A stretch of DNA of 64,000 nt. Origin: Xylanimonas protaetiae (GTDB lineage: Bacteria > Actinomycetota > Actinomycetes > Actinomycetales > Cellulomonadaceae). The DNA is taken from assembly GCF_004135385.1 (NCBI RefSeq), contig NZ_CP035493.1, positions 744,001 to 808,000 on the forward strand, in the 5' to 3' direction. Each line of letters opens with the position of its first letter. Position 1 is the first letter of the stretch. A program made the translations under genes and the position numbers. The notes under the pieces were generated by a model. The model was given only the letters and a program-made list of their open reading frames with translations, did no database searches and was not told the DNA's origin. Of this stretch, positions 22,171 through 30,575 are shown piece after piece.

Positions 22171-22525
22171 GGTCCACCTCCGTCCGGCACACGCCGGAGG
22201 CGCGCCGGTCCCTACCCTCACCCGTGTCGGCAGAGGCCGCCAACCGGGCGTGGCACGCGGTGATCGACCCCCTGACCTGCGCATCTCATTTTTTCGTCTC
22301 AGGATGCAAGATCCTGGTTGGCGAGGGTCGGGGCCAGCGGATACGGTCCCTCCATGACTCGTCGAATGTGCAGCTGACCCAGCGCACGTTCGCCTGCCCG
22401 GATCCTCCGGCACCGCGTGCGCAGACGCTCGCCGCGGACCCTCCCTCCGACGCAGCAGGCCCCCGCAGGGACCTCCGCGGCTCGCACGTCAGCACCCCGC
22501 AGATGCCCTTACCGGAGGAGTTCCC
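22171..22525. promoter_or_regulatory. 355-bp divergent upstream region of metY and the NlpC/P60 gene
   Basis: No gene is seen here. On the plus strand TTGGCG (22318-22323), an 18-bp spacer and TACGGT (22342-22347) could be the metY promoter, which would leave a leader of about 170 nt. A T6 tract lies at 22289-22294. Leaders of metY in other bacteria often hold SAM riboswitches, but I could not match this one to the SAM-I or SAM-IV core. GGAGGAG at 22515-22521 is the metY ribosome site. Confidence 0.4.
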
Positions 22526-23926
22526 ATGAGCACGCAGTCGAACAACCAGACCCAGTGGTCCTTTGACACTCGTCAGATCCACGCCGGCCAGACCCCCGAC
22601 CCCGTCACGGGCGCCCGCGCCCTGCCGATCTACCAGACGACGTCGTACGTCTTCCCGTCGGCCGAGGTCGCCGCCGACCGGTTCGCCCTGAAGGACCTCG
22701 GTCCCATCTACACCCGCATCGGCAACCCGACGCAGGAGGTCATCGAGAACCGCCTCGCGAACCTCGAGGGCGGCGTCGGCGCGCTCCTCGTCGCGTCCGG
22801 GTCGTCCGCGATCCACCTCGCGGTGCTCAACGTCGCGCAGGCCGGCGACCACATCGTGTCGTCGTCGTCGCTCTACGGCGGCACGTACAACCTGTTCCAC
22901 CACACGCTGCCCAAGCTGGGGATCGAGACGACGTTCGTCGAGGACCCGCACGACCCGCAGCAGTGGCGCGACGCCGTCCGCCCGAACACCAAGCTGTTCT
23001 TCGGCGAGACGATCCCCAACCCGAAGTCCGACGTGCTGGACATCGAAACGGTCGCCGAGATCGCCCACGCCGCGGGGGTCCCGCTCGTCGTCGACAACAC
23101 CGTCCCCACGCCGTACCTGCTGCGCCCCATCGAGTTCGGCGCCGACGTCGTCGTGCACTCGGCCACCAAGTACCTGGGCGGGCACGGCTCGTCGATCGGC
23201 GGCGTGATCGTCGACGGCGGCACGTTCGACTACGCGCAGCACCCCGACCGCTTCCCCGGCTTCAACGAGCCCGACCCGTCGTACCACGGCCTCGTCTACG
23301 CCCGGGACCTGGGCGTGGGCGGCGCGTTCGGCGCGAACCTGTCGTACATCCTCAAGGCGCGCGTGCAGCTGCTGCGCGACCTCGGCCCCGCCATCAGCCC
23401 GTTCAACGTGTTCCTGCTCGCGCAGGGCCTGGAGACGCTCTCGCTGCGCCTCGACAAGCACGTCGCCAACGCGCAGGCCGTGGCGCAGTGGCTCGAGGGG
23501 CGCGACGACGTCGCCGTCGTGCACTACGCCGGCCTGGAGTCCTCGCCGTTCCACGCCAACGCGCAGAAGTACACGCCGAAGGGTGCCGGCGCCGTGCTCG
23601 CCTTCGAGCTCGCCTCCGCGACCGACGAGGACGCCCGCGCTGCCGGGCAGGCCTTCGTCAGCGCGCTCCAGCTGCACTCGAACGTCGCGAACATCGGCGA
23701 CGTCCGCTCGCTCGTGATCCACCCGGCGTCGACGACGCACAGCCAGCTCACGCCCGCCGAGCAGCGCCTCTCCGGCGTGACGCCCGGCCTCGTGCGCCTC
23801 GCCGTCGGCATCGAGAACGTCGAGGACATCCTCGCCGACCTGGAGCTCGGCTTCACGGCAGCCAAGGCGTCGCTCACGCCCGAGACCGGGGGCACCTCGC
23901 GGGAGACCACGGTGGCCGAGGCCTGA
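22526..23926 (+). CDS. metY: O-acetylhomoserine aminocarboxypropyltransferase (sulfhydrylase)
   Basis: A 466-residue PLP enzyme of the Cys/Met metabolism family making homocysteine from O-acetylhomoserine and sulfide. It has ALPIYQTTSYVF, YTRIGNPTQEVIENRLANLE, ASGSSAIHLAVL and the PLP lysine in HSATKYLGGHGSSIGG. The long family-specific insert between YLGGHGSS and the C-terminal domain, as well as the length, separate MetY from MetB/MetZ. metX follows 71 nt downstream, so the two form a methionine unit. Confidence 0.95.
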   Translation: MSTQSNNQTQWSFDTRQIHAGQTPDPVTGARALPIYQTTSYVFPSAEVAADRFALKDLGPIYTRIGNPTQEVIENRLANLEGGVGALLVASGSSAIHLAVLNVAQAGDHIVSSSSLYGGTYNLFHHTLPKLGIETTFVEDPHDPQQWRDAVRPNTKLFFGETIPNPKSDVLDIETVAEIAHAAGVPLVVDNTVPTPYLLRPIEFGADVVVHSATKYLGGHGSSIGGVIVDGGTFDYAQHPDRFPGFNEPDPSYHGLVYARDLGVGGAFGANLSYILKARVQLLRDLGPAISPFNVFLLAQGLETLSLRLDKHVANAQAVAQWLEGRDDVAVVHYAGLESSPFHANAQKYTPKGAGAVLAFELASATDEDARAAGQAFVSALQLHSNVANIGDVRSLVIHPASTTHSQLTPAEQRLSGVTPGLVRLAVGIENVEDILADLELGFTAAKASLTPETGGTSRETTVAEA

Positions 23927-23997
23927 GCGTGAGACGCTGTCCGTCCACCTCGGCGGGTCACGCACCCCTGGCCGAGCCCCGATCCCCGAGGAACCCC

Positions 23998-25224
23998 GTG
24001 ACCGTCCCCCGCGTCCCCGCGCAGCCCGGCCCCCGGCCGGGCGCCGCGTCGGCGTCGCGCGACCGCGTGCAGCCGCCGGCACCGTCGTCGGGCGCGTGGT
24101 TCCCGGGGGACGACCCGGGCCCGCGGCAGTTCGCGGACCTGGGCGGGCTCGAGCTCGAGAACGGCAGCCTGCTGCCGGAGGTGACGCTGGCGTACGAGAC
24201 CTACGGGACCCTCGACGCCGACGGCGGCAACGCCGTGCTCGTGCTGCACGGCTTCTCCGCCGACTCGCACGTCGCACGGCACCCCGAGATCCCGGACGAC
24301 TCGCCCGGCTGGTGGGAGCAGATGGTCGGCCCCGGCTGCCCCATCGACACCGACCGGTACTTCGTCGTCGTGCCGAACTCGCTGGGCGGCTGCCAGGGGT
24401 CGACCGGCCCGTCGTCGGAGGCCCCGGACGGGCGGCCGTGGGGCGCCCGGTTCCCGCGCATCACCACACGGGACCAGGTCGCGGCCGAGATCCTGCTGGC
24501 GCACGCCCTGGGCGTGCGCTCGTGGGAGCTCGTCATCGGGCCGTCGATGGGCGGCCTGCGGGCGCTCGAGTGGTCCCTCCTGGGGCCCGAGGTGGGCATC
24601 GAGGTGCGGGGGCTCGCCGCGGTCGGCACGGCCGCGGCGACCCCCGCCGACCTCATCGCCTGGTCCCACCCCCAGGTCGCGGCCATCCGCCTCGACCCGG
24701 GCTGGCACGGCGGCGACTACTACGGGCTGCCCGACGGCGAGGGGCCGCACGCCGGCATGGCCGTCGCCCGGCAGATCGCGCACACCACGTACCGCTCGGC
24801 GGAGGAGCTCGACGTCCGCTTCGGGCGCCTGCCGCAGGGCGGCGAGGACCCGTTCACCGACGGGCGGTACGCCGTCCAGTCGTACCTGGACCACCACGGC
24901 GACAAGCTCGCCCGGCGGTTCGACGCGAACTCGTACATCGTGCTCACCGAGTCGATGAACACCCACGACCTGGGCCGTGACCGCGGCGGCGTCGAGGCGG
25001 CGCTCTCGCAGATCACGGCCCGCACGCTCGTCGTCGCGATCGACTCGGACCGGCTGTTCCCCGCGTCGCTGTCCGCCCGCATCGCGGCGTTCGTGCACGG
25101 GGCCGACGGGCTGCGGGTGATCCACACGCCGTACGGGCACGACGGGTTCCTCATCGAGTTCGACCAGCTCGGCCCGATGGTGCGCGACTTCCTGGAGGTG
25201 GAGCGGGTGCGCCCGCTCCACTGA
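23998..25224 (+). CDS. metX: homoserine O-acetyltransferase
   Basis: A 408-residue alpha/beta hydrolase-fold enzyme acylating homoserine, the substrate-making step for MetY. It has LPEVTLAYETYGTLDADGGN, the nucleophile elbow GPSMGGLRALEWSLL and the catalytic Asp and His in VVAIDSDRLFPA and PYGHDGFLIEFDQL. The first 35 or so residues (PAQPGPRPGAASASRD) are low complexity and not part of the fold. I chose GTG 23998; the true start could be slightly different. Acetyl versus succinyl specificity cannot be read directly. Confidence 0.93.
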   Translation: MTVPRVPAQPGPRPGAASASRDRVQPPAPSSGAWFPGDDPGPRQFADLGGLELENGSLLPEVTLAYETYGTLDADGGNAVLVLHGFSADSHVARHPEIPDDSPGWWEQMVGPGCPIDTDRYFVVVPNSLGGCQGSTGPSSEAPDGRPWGARFPRITTRDQVAAEILLAHALGVRSWELVIGPSMGGLRALEWSLLGPEVGIEVRGLAAVGTAAATPADLIAWSHPQVAAIRLDPGWHGGDYYGLPDGEGPHAGMAVARQIAHTTYRSAEELDVRFGRLPQGGEDPFTDGRYAVQSYLDHHGDKLARRFDANSYIVLTESMNTHDLGRDRGGVEAALSQITARTLVVAIDSDRLFPASLSARIAAFVHGADGLRVIHTPYGHDGFLIEFDQLGPMVRDFLEVERVRPLH

Positions 25225-25318
25225 CGCGCCAGGCTGGTCGTACGGGCTCGGCGATGAGTCCGGCGGGGTGTCGTCGTCTACGGCGTGACACACCCGTACG
25301 TACCCGAGGGGACCAGCC

Positions 25319-25741
25319 ATGGCCAAGCTCAACCCGTACCTCAGCTTCAAGGACCAGGCGAAGGACGCCCTGGAGTTCTACCAGTCGGTGCTCGGCGGCG
25401 AGCTCAACATCTCGACGTTCGGCGACATGCCGGGCATGCCGGGCGTTCCCGAGGACGAGGGCTCGCTCGTCATGCACGGGCAGCTGGAGACGTCGGGCGG
25501 CCTCACGCTCATGGCGTCCGACACGGGCTCGATGATGCCGTACGTCGCCCCGACGTCGGGCGTCACCGTGGCCCTCACCGGCGGGCCCGCGGACCTCGAC
25601 TCCATCCGCGGCGCCTACCAGAGCCTGGCCGAGGGGGCCACGGAGACGCTCCCGTTCGAGCTCGCCCCGTGGGGCGACTACTACGGGCAGCTCACCGACA
25701 GGTTCGGCGTGAGCTGGATGTTCGACGTCGGCACGGAGTGA
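25319..25741 (+). CDS. VOC (PhnB-type) family protein
   Basis: A 140-residue vicinal-oxygen-chelate fold protein of the PhnB/3-demethylubiquinone-like group: MAKLNPYLSFKDQAKDALEF, GELNISTFGDMPGMPG and FGVSWMFDVGTE. These small dimeric proteins are widespread and mostly of unknown function. The start is ATG 25319 behind GAGGGG. It stands alone between metX and a convergent gene. Confidence 0.85.
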   Translation: MAKLNPYLSFKDQAKDALEFYQSVLGGELNISTFGDMPGMPGVPEDEGSLVMHGQLETSGGLTLMASDTGSMMPYVAPTSGVTVALTGGPADLDSIRGAYQSLAEGATETLPFELAPWGDYYGQLTDRFGVSWMFDVGTE

Positions 25742-25770
25742 CCCGCGCCCGACGACCTCACCCCACGACC

Positions 25771-26538
25771 TCACCCCACGACCTCACCGATGACCTGGCC
25801 CGCTGCGCCGGCCGGCACGCGCTGTGCCGGCCGGCGCAGCGCCGCGTCCACGGTGAGACGGCGCGCTCGCTGCTCGACGACGACTGGGGTCGGGCCCACC
25901 GCGTCGGCGTCCGGGACGGGCGCTCCCGCGACGCGGCGCAGCGGGATGTGCCCCGCCCACCCGCCACCCGCGACGTCCTCCGGCTCGTCGACCGCGCCGC
26001 CCGCGCGCGCCTTCATCGACGCCTCGTGCAGCGGGACGGCGAGCACCGCCGTGGCGGCGAGCTCCTTGCGCGTGCTCGCCCGCAGCGTCGCGGAGCGCCC
26101 GGGGATCATGTGATCGACGACGAGGTCGAGCGCCCGCGCCCGCTCCGCAGCGTCCGTGACGACCCGGGCCGCGCCGATGATCACCGCCGAGCGGTAGTTC
26201 ATCGAGTGGTGGAACGCGGAGCGGGCTGTGACCAGCCCGTCGAGCTCGGTGACCGTCACGCACACCGGGCGCCCGTCCGCCGCGCCGAGCCAGCGCGCGG
26301 CGACGGAGCCGTGCACGTAGAGCGTGCCACCCTCGTCCGGCCCGTCGAGGTCGATGCCGAACGCCACCGGCAGCACCACGGGGTGGTCCCCCGTGACGAC
26401 GCCGAGGTGCGCGACGAGCGCGTCGTCCAGCAGGTCGTGCAGGGCCGCGCGGTCCTCCACCAGACGCTTGCGGCCGCGGCCCACGGTGGTGCGGGGCGTC
26501 GGGGAGAGCGGGGCGAGGGCGGCGTCGGTCGTGGTCAT
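25771..26538 (-). CDS. pyridoxamine 5'-phosphate oxidase-family (PNPOx-like) protein
   Basis: A 255-residue split-barrel FMN-binding-type protein: TVGRGRKRLVEDRAALHDLL, VLPVAFGIDLDGP, TLYVHGSVAARWLG and RSAFHHSMNYRSAVIIGAAR. It is divergent from a MocR/PdxR-type regulator 71 nt away, and may be that regulator's target. Whether it acts on B6 vitamers is unproven. The coding end runs into a tandem repeat of CGACCTCACCCCA (about 25754-25790), from which the stop at 25771 is read. Confidence 0.82.
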   Translation of the reverse strand: MTTTDAALAPLSPTPRTTVGRGRKRLVEDRAALHDLLDDALVAHLGVVTGDHPVVLPVAFGIDLDGPDEGGTLYVHGSVAARWLGAADGRPVCVTVTELDGLVTARSAFHHSMNYRSAVIIGAARVVTDAAERARALDLVVDHMIPGRSATLRASTRKELAATAVLAVPLHEASMKARAGGAVDEPEDVAGGGWAGHIPLRRVAGAPVPDADAVGPTPVVVEQRARRLTVDAALRRPAQRVPAGAAGQVIGEVVG

Positions 26539-26609
26539 GGTCCTAGGCTGGTGCCCTGGTGGCCTGTCGACACGGGCCAATCCCGACCGACTTCGACAGG
26601 ACACTTTTC

Positions 26610-27977
26610 ATGGCCACCCTGCCCGTCCGGCTCGACCGCGCCGCACCCGTGGCGCTCGGCACGCAGCTCGCCGGGCAGGTCCGCGCGCTGATCCTCGGCG
26701 GCACCCTCGCCCGCGGCGACCGCCTGCCGAGCAGCCGCGCGCTCGCCGCCGACCTGGGCGTGAGCCGGTCCGTGACCGAGCAGGCCTTCGAGCAGCTGCA
26801 CGCCGAGGGCTGGATCGAGGCGCGGCGCGGGTCCGGAACGTTCGTCGCCCCGACGGCCGCGCCGGCGCCGGCCGCGCCCGTCCCGCCGCGCACGCCGGCA
26901 CCTCCCGCGCTCGTGCCGCTCGGCACGGGCGTCCCGTGGATCGACCCGCGGCACGCGGCCGGCTGGCGGCGCGCCTGGCGGGAGGTCTCCGCGGCGCGGC
27001 CGCCGCGCGGGTACGCCGACCCGCGCGGCATCCCCGAGCTGCGCGCCGCCCTGGCCGACCGGCTCGCCCGCACGCGCGGCCTCGTCGTCGACCCCGACGA
27101 GATCCTGCTGACCCAGGGCACCACCGACGGGTTCCGCCAGCTCCTCCAGGTGCTGCGGCCAGGCCCGGTCGCCGTGGAGGACCCCGGGTACCGCGCGGCC
27201 GTCCTGGCCGTCCAGCACCTGGGCCGCGAGGTGCGCGACCTGCCGGCCCTCGAGCCCGTCACCGACCTGGACGGCGTCGTCGCGGCCTACGTGACGCCCG
27301 CGCACCAGCACCCGCTCGGCCGGGTCATGCCCGCGGCCGACCGGTTCGCGCTCCTCGCGGCGGCGCACGCGGCGGACGCCGTCGTCGTCGAGGACGACTA
27401 CGACTCGGAGTTCCGCTACGACGTCGCCCCCGTGCCCGCCCTCGCCGCGCTCGACCGGCACCGCGTCGCGTACCTCGGGACGGCGTCGAAGGCCGTCGCG
27501 CCGTCGCTGCGGCTCGGCTGGCTCGTGCCGCCGCCCGCGCTCCTGGAGCGACTCCACGCGCACCGCCGCGTCACGCACGACGGCGCCTCGTGGCCGGCCC
27601 AGCGCGCGCTGCTCGCGCTGCTGCGCGACGGGTACGTCGACAAGGTGGTCCGCTCCGCGCGGCGCGTCTACGCGGAGCGGGCGCCGCGCGTCGCGGCCGC
27701 GCTCGCGCCGTACGCGCAGCAGGCGGGGCCGCTCGCGGGCATGTACTCGGCCTGGCTCCTGCCGCACGACGACGCCGTCCGGGCCGTCGACGCGGCGCGC
27801 GCGGCCGGCTACCGGGTGTCGCTGCTGACGGAGTACACGCGCACCTCGCGCGCGACGGGCCTGGTGGTGGGCTTCGGCGGCGTCACGGACGCCGAGCTGG
27901 ACGGCGCGCTGGCGGCGCTGGTTCGCGGGCTGACCGGCAGCTCGTCGTCAGGCCGTGCGCCCGAGGGCACGGCCTGA
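26610..27977 (+). CDS. MocR/PdxR-type transcriptional regulator (GntR HTH + aminotransferase domain)
   Basis: A 455-residue protein: an N-terminal GntR winged helix (residues about 10-75; LPSSRALAADLGVSRSVTEQ and ARRGSGTFV) is joined by an Ala/Pro linker to a fold-type I aminotransferase domain. That domain has LTQGTTDGFRQLLQVL, VEDDYDSEFRYD and the PLP lysine in YLGTASKAVAPSLRLGW. Family members sense PLP and control vitamin B6 or related genes. I chose ATG 26610, at the start of homology. Its last codons lie within a 27-bp inverted repeat. Confidence 0.9.
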   Translation: MATLPVRLDRAAPVALGTQLAGQVRALILGGTLARGDRLPSSRALAADLGVSRSVTEQAFEQLHAEGWIEARRGSGTFVAPTAAPAPAAPVPPRTPAPPALVPLGTGVPWIDPRHAAGWRRAWREVSAARPPRGYADPRGIPELRAALADRLARTRGLVVDPDEILLTQGTTDGFRQLLQVLRPGPVAVEDPGYRAAVLAVQHLGREVRDLPALEPVTDLDGVVAAYVTPAHQHPLGRVMPAADRFALLAAAHAADAVVVEDDYDSEFRYDVAPVPALAALDRHRVAYLGTASKAVAPSLRLGWLVPPPALLERLHAHRRVTHDGASWPAQRALLALLRDGYVDKVVRSARRVYAERAPRVAAALAPYAQQAGPLAGMYSAWLLPHDDAVRAVDAARAAGYRVSLLTEYTRTSRATGLVVGFGGVTDAELDGALAALVRGLTGSSSSGRAPEGTA

Positions 27978-27993
27978 CGACGAGCTGCCGGTC
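27932..27993 (+). terminator. 27-bp perfect hairpin spanning the mocR stop
   Basis: 27932-27958 pairs perfectly with 27967-27993 around an 8-nt loop. The left arm encodes the last residues of the regulator (TGSSSSGRA) and the stop lies in the right arm. Terminator is the likeliest role; the overlap with coding sequence is unusual. Confidence 0.6.
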
Positions 27994-28057
27994 CGAGCTG
28001 CTGGACCGGGGCGTCCGGCGGCGGCAGGTGGACCTCCGCGTCGGGCCGCCGCCCGGG

Positions 28058-29014
28058 TCAGGACGCCCGCAGCAGCGCGGCGCGACGCGACTCCAGGGCG
28101 GCCGCCTCGGTCGCGAGCGCCGTCGCACGCGGGCCGAGCCCGTCCAGGACGGCCATGACGCCGCGGACCGCCGCCTCGACGCGCCCGCCCGCCTCGTCGA
28201 TCCGGTTCTTGACCGCCCAGTCGCTGAAGATGTTGTCGAACCAGAAGTCGAGCGTGCCCGTCAGCGAGTCGACGCCGATCGTCCCGACGCCGGCACGGCC
28301 GACGTCGCCGAGCTCGGTGCTGAGCTGGCGCAGGTCGAGGTCGGCCCGCCGCATGAGGTCGGCGGCCTTGTCCATCTTGGAGCGCTTGACCAGGTCGCCC
28401 ATCATCCCGCCGCCCAGGAACGTGTCGTACGTGGCCCAGCCGCCCGCGCTGCGCAGCTCGTCCCAGGCGGCCTGGAGGGAGGCGAAGGCGCGCTGGCCGG
28501 CCGCCTGGGCCTCGGCGACCTCCTTGCGCTCGGCCGCCACGCGGGCGGCCTCGCGCAGGAGCGCGTCCAGGTCCGCGGCCGCGGCGCCGCCGTGCGCACG
28601 CACCCAGTCCTCGAGCGCCCGCAGCGCCGCGGCGCGCCGCGCGTCGACGTCGCGGGACGCGTGCAGCTCGGCGTCGAGGGCCACGAGCTCGCGCTCGGCG
28701 GCCGCGACGCGCGCCTCCGCGACTCCGACGGCATAGCGCGCCGCCTGCTCCTCGGCCCGCTCCCGGTCGAGGCGCTCGGCGTGGTCGCCTCGCAGAGACG
28801 CCCAGATGCGCGTGGGGCTCAGGTGCTCCAGCTTCACGACGTCGTCGGCCTCGACCGCGTGCTTCGCGCGGGCCTCGGCGGCCGCCTCGCGCACCGCCTG
28901 GAGCGACCCGGCGACGACGGCGCGGCGGCCGCGCAGGCGGTCACGCTCGGCGAGGTCGTGCTCGGCGGCGGCCAGCAGGGTGCGGGGGTGGGCACCGTCG
29001 CCCGGGATCGTCAT
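28058..29014 (-). CDS. coiled-coil protein of unknown function
   Basis: A 318-residue cytoplasmic protein, not recognised. Residues about 15-190 are Ala/Arg/Glu-rich helix with heptad-like spacing (LRGRRAVVAGSLQAVREAAAEARAKH split by short loops). The C-terminal part is more globular with AGGWATYDTFLGGGMMGDLV, MDKAADLMRRADLDLRQL and LDFWFDNIFSDWAVKNRI. It has no signal peptide or TM helix. The start is ATG 29014. It is transcribed away from the nested operator array at 29138-29209, so it may share that control region with the quinone oxidoreductase. Confidence 0.7.
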   Translation of the reverse strand: MTIPGDGAHPRTLLAAAEHDLAERDRLRGRRAVVAGSLQAVREAAAEARAKHAVEADDVVKLEHLSPTRIWASLRGDHAERLDRERAEEQAARYAVGVAEARVAAAERELVALDAELHASRDVDARRAAALRALEDWVRAHGGAAAADLDALLREAARVAAERKEVAEAQAAGQRAFASLQAAWDELRSAGGWATYDTFLGGGMMGDLVKRSKMDKAADLMRRADLDLRQLSTELGDVGRAGVGTIGVDSLTGTLDFWFDNIFSDWAVKNRIDEAGGRVEAAVRGVMAVLDGLGPRATALATEAAALESRRAALLRAS

Positions 29015-29137
29015 GCGCGCACGCTACCGCCCACCGGGGCGCGGGCGGGGCCGGGTGAGGCGGGGCCGGGCCGGGCAGGCCGGGCCGAGTGAAGCGGGCC
29101 GGGCCCGGCCCGGCTGGGCGGGCGGGCGGGCGGAGGT

Positions 29138-29209
29138 GATCGGAACGTGTGGTTCGGATCGGAACGTGCATCGCACGCCACGTTCCGATCCGCAACGCAC
29201 GTTGCGATC
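29138..29209. promoter_or_regulatory. symmetric array of four 12-mers (nested dyad)
   Basis: GATCGGAACGTG occurs at 29138-29149 and 29157-29168. Its reverse complement occurs at 29179-29190, and with one change (CACGTTGCGATC) at 29198-29209. Spacing within each half is 19 bp, and the whole has two-fold symmetry about 29173/29174. It lies 54 nt before the quinone oxidoreductase ATG. A multi-site operator is the simplest reading. Confidence 0.6.
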
Positions 29210-29262
29210 GGGTTCCGCCGTCCGACGACGTCGGCCGCCGTTCCCCGCGCTACCTTGGCGGC

Positions 29263-30222
29263 ATGCTCGCCGCCTACGCCGCCCGGTTCTCGCCCGACTC
29301 CCCCGTCGACGGACTGGAGGTCGGGCAGCGGCCCGACCCCGTCGAGCGGGAGAACTGGTCGGTCGTCGAGGTGCGCGCCGCGAGCCTCAACCACCATGAC
29401 CTGTGGTCGCTCCAGGGCGTCGGCCTGCGCGAGGACCAGCTGCCGATGATCCTCGGCACCGACGCCGCAGGCGTCGCCCCCGACGGCTCCGAGGTCATCG
29501 TGCACGGCGTCATCGGCGCGGACGGGCACGGCGTCGGGCCGAGCGAACGACGCACGCTGCTGTCCGAGAAGTACGACGGGACGCTCGCCCAGTACGTCAC
29601 CGTGCCCACCGCGAACCTGCTGCCCAAGCCGGCTGAGCTGACCTTCGCCGAGGCCGCCTGCCTCGGCACGGCGTGGCTGACCGCCTACCGGATGCTGTTC
29701 ACGGTCGCCGCCCTCAAGCCGGGCCAGTCCGTGCTGGTGCAGGGCGCGGGCGGTGGCGTCGCCACCGCCGCCATCGTGCTCGGCGCCGCCGCCGGCCTCG
29801 ACGTCACCGTGACGTCGCGCTCCGGCGCCAAGCGCGAGCGCGCGAAGTCCCTCGGCGCGCGGCACGCGATCGAGCCGGGCGCGCGCGTCCCGGCGCGCGT
29901 CGACGCCGTCGTCGAGTCCGTCGGCGCCGCCACGTGGGGCCACTCGGTGCGGTCCGTGAAACCTGGCGGCACGATCGCCGTCTGCGGCGCGACGTCGGGC
30001 GACGCTCCCCCGGCCGACCTCACGCGCGTCTTCTTCCAGGAGCTGAACATCCGGGGCGTGACCATGGGCACGCGCGAGGAGCTCGCCGCACTCACGGCGT
30101 TCTGCGCGCGCACGGGCGTGCGTCCCGTCATCGACTCCCGGTTCGCGCTCGAAGACACCGCCGCGGCGCTGACGCGGCTCCACGAGGGCGCCCAGACGGG
30201 GAAGATCGTCGTCACGCCGTGA
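29263..30222 (+). CDS. zinc-free quinone oxidoreductase-like MDR protein
   Basis: A 319-residue medium-chain reductase of the quinone oxidoreductase group. The zinc ligands are absent: the N-terminal stretch reads EVRAASLNHHDLWSLQGVG. The cofactor fold is SVLVQGAGGGVATAAIVLGA with TSRSGAKRERAKSLGA, which suggests NADPH. I chose ATG 29263 because the family starts at MLAAYAARF. A longer ORF from 29149 would translate the 12-mer array and is rejected. A strong terminator follows. Confidence 0.87.
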   Translation: MLAAYAARFSPDSPVDGLEVGQRPDPVERENWSVVEVRAASLNHHDLWSLQGVGLREDQLPMILGTDAAGVAPDGSEVIVHGVIGADGHGVGPSERRTLLSEKYDGTLAQYVTVPTANLLPKPAELTFAEAACLGTAWLTAYRMLFTVAALKPGQSVLVQGAGGGVATAAIVLGAAAGLDVTVTSRSGAKRERAKSLGARHAIEPGARVPARVDAVVESVGAATWGHSVRSVKPGGTIAVCGATSGDAPPADLTRVFFQELNIRGVTMGTREELAALTAFCARTGVRPVIDSRFALEDTAAALTRLHEGAQTGKIVVTP

Positions 30223-30234
30223 CGCCGCGATGAC

Positions 30235-30272
30235 GAGACGAGCCCGGCGCTTGCGCATGGCGGGCTCGTCTC
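30235..30272 (+). terminator. hairpin terminator of the quinone oxidoreductase gene
   Basis: 12-bp perfect stem GAGACGAGCCCG (30235-30246) with its complement at 30261-30272, 12 nt after the stop. Confidence 0.75.
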
Positions 30273-30575
30273 GAAGTCACTCACGCGAGCTGCGCCGGCT
30301 CGTCTCAGCGGGCGCTCGCGGACGCCGAACCAGGGTCCGTCTCAGGTGCGTTCGACGCCGTCGGGCGGGAGGTCGCGGACGTCCCCCGACGCCTCCAAGT
30401 CCGTCGCGCCGTCCGCGCGACGCCGATGGGTCCTGCCCGCATGCGTCCAGCACCGTCGGCCCGGTCCCTCCGGGCGTCCGATGGCAGTCCTCCCGACGTA
30501 CGCCCGACGCAGGCGACCCGGGTCCGTCTCGCTGTCCGCCCGACGCGCCGATGGCAGTCGTCGCGGCGGGCGTCG
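30273..30575. other. spacer between convergent genes with degenerate repeats
   Basis: About 300 bp without a believable gene. It holds repeated short motifs: GGTCCGTCTC twice (near 30333 and 30513) and CCGATGG three times (near 30421, 30478 and 30547), parts of a diverged repeat. No codon-usage signal stands out in either strand. Confidence 0.4.

Noticed and set aside
22290-22525. SAM riboswitch before metY
   Set aside because: Expected from context, but I could not match the SAM-I or SAM-IV conserved core, so it is not listed as a riboswitch.
29149-29262. Longer start for the quinone oxidoreductase
   Set aside because: The extension would translate the 12-mer operator array; the family starts at MLAAYAARF.
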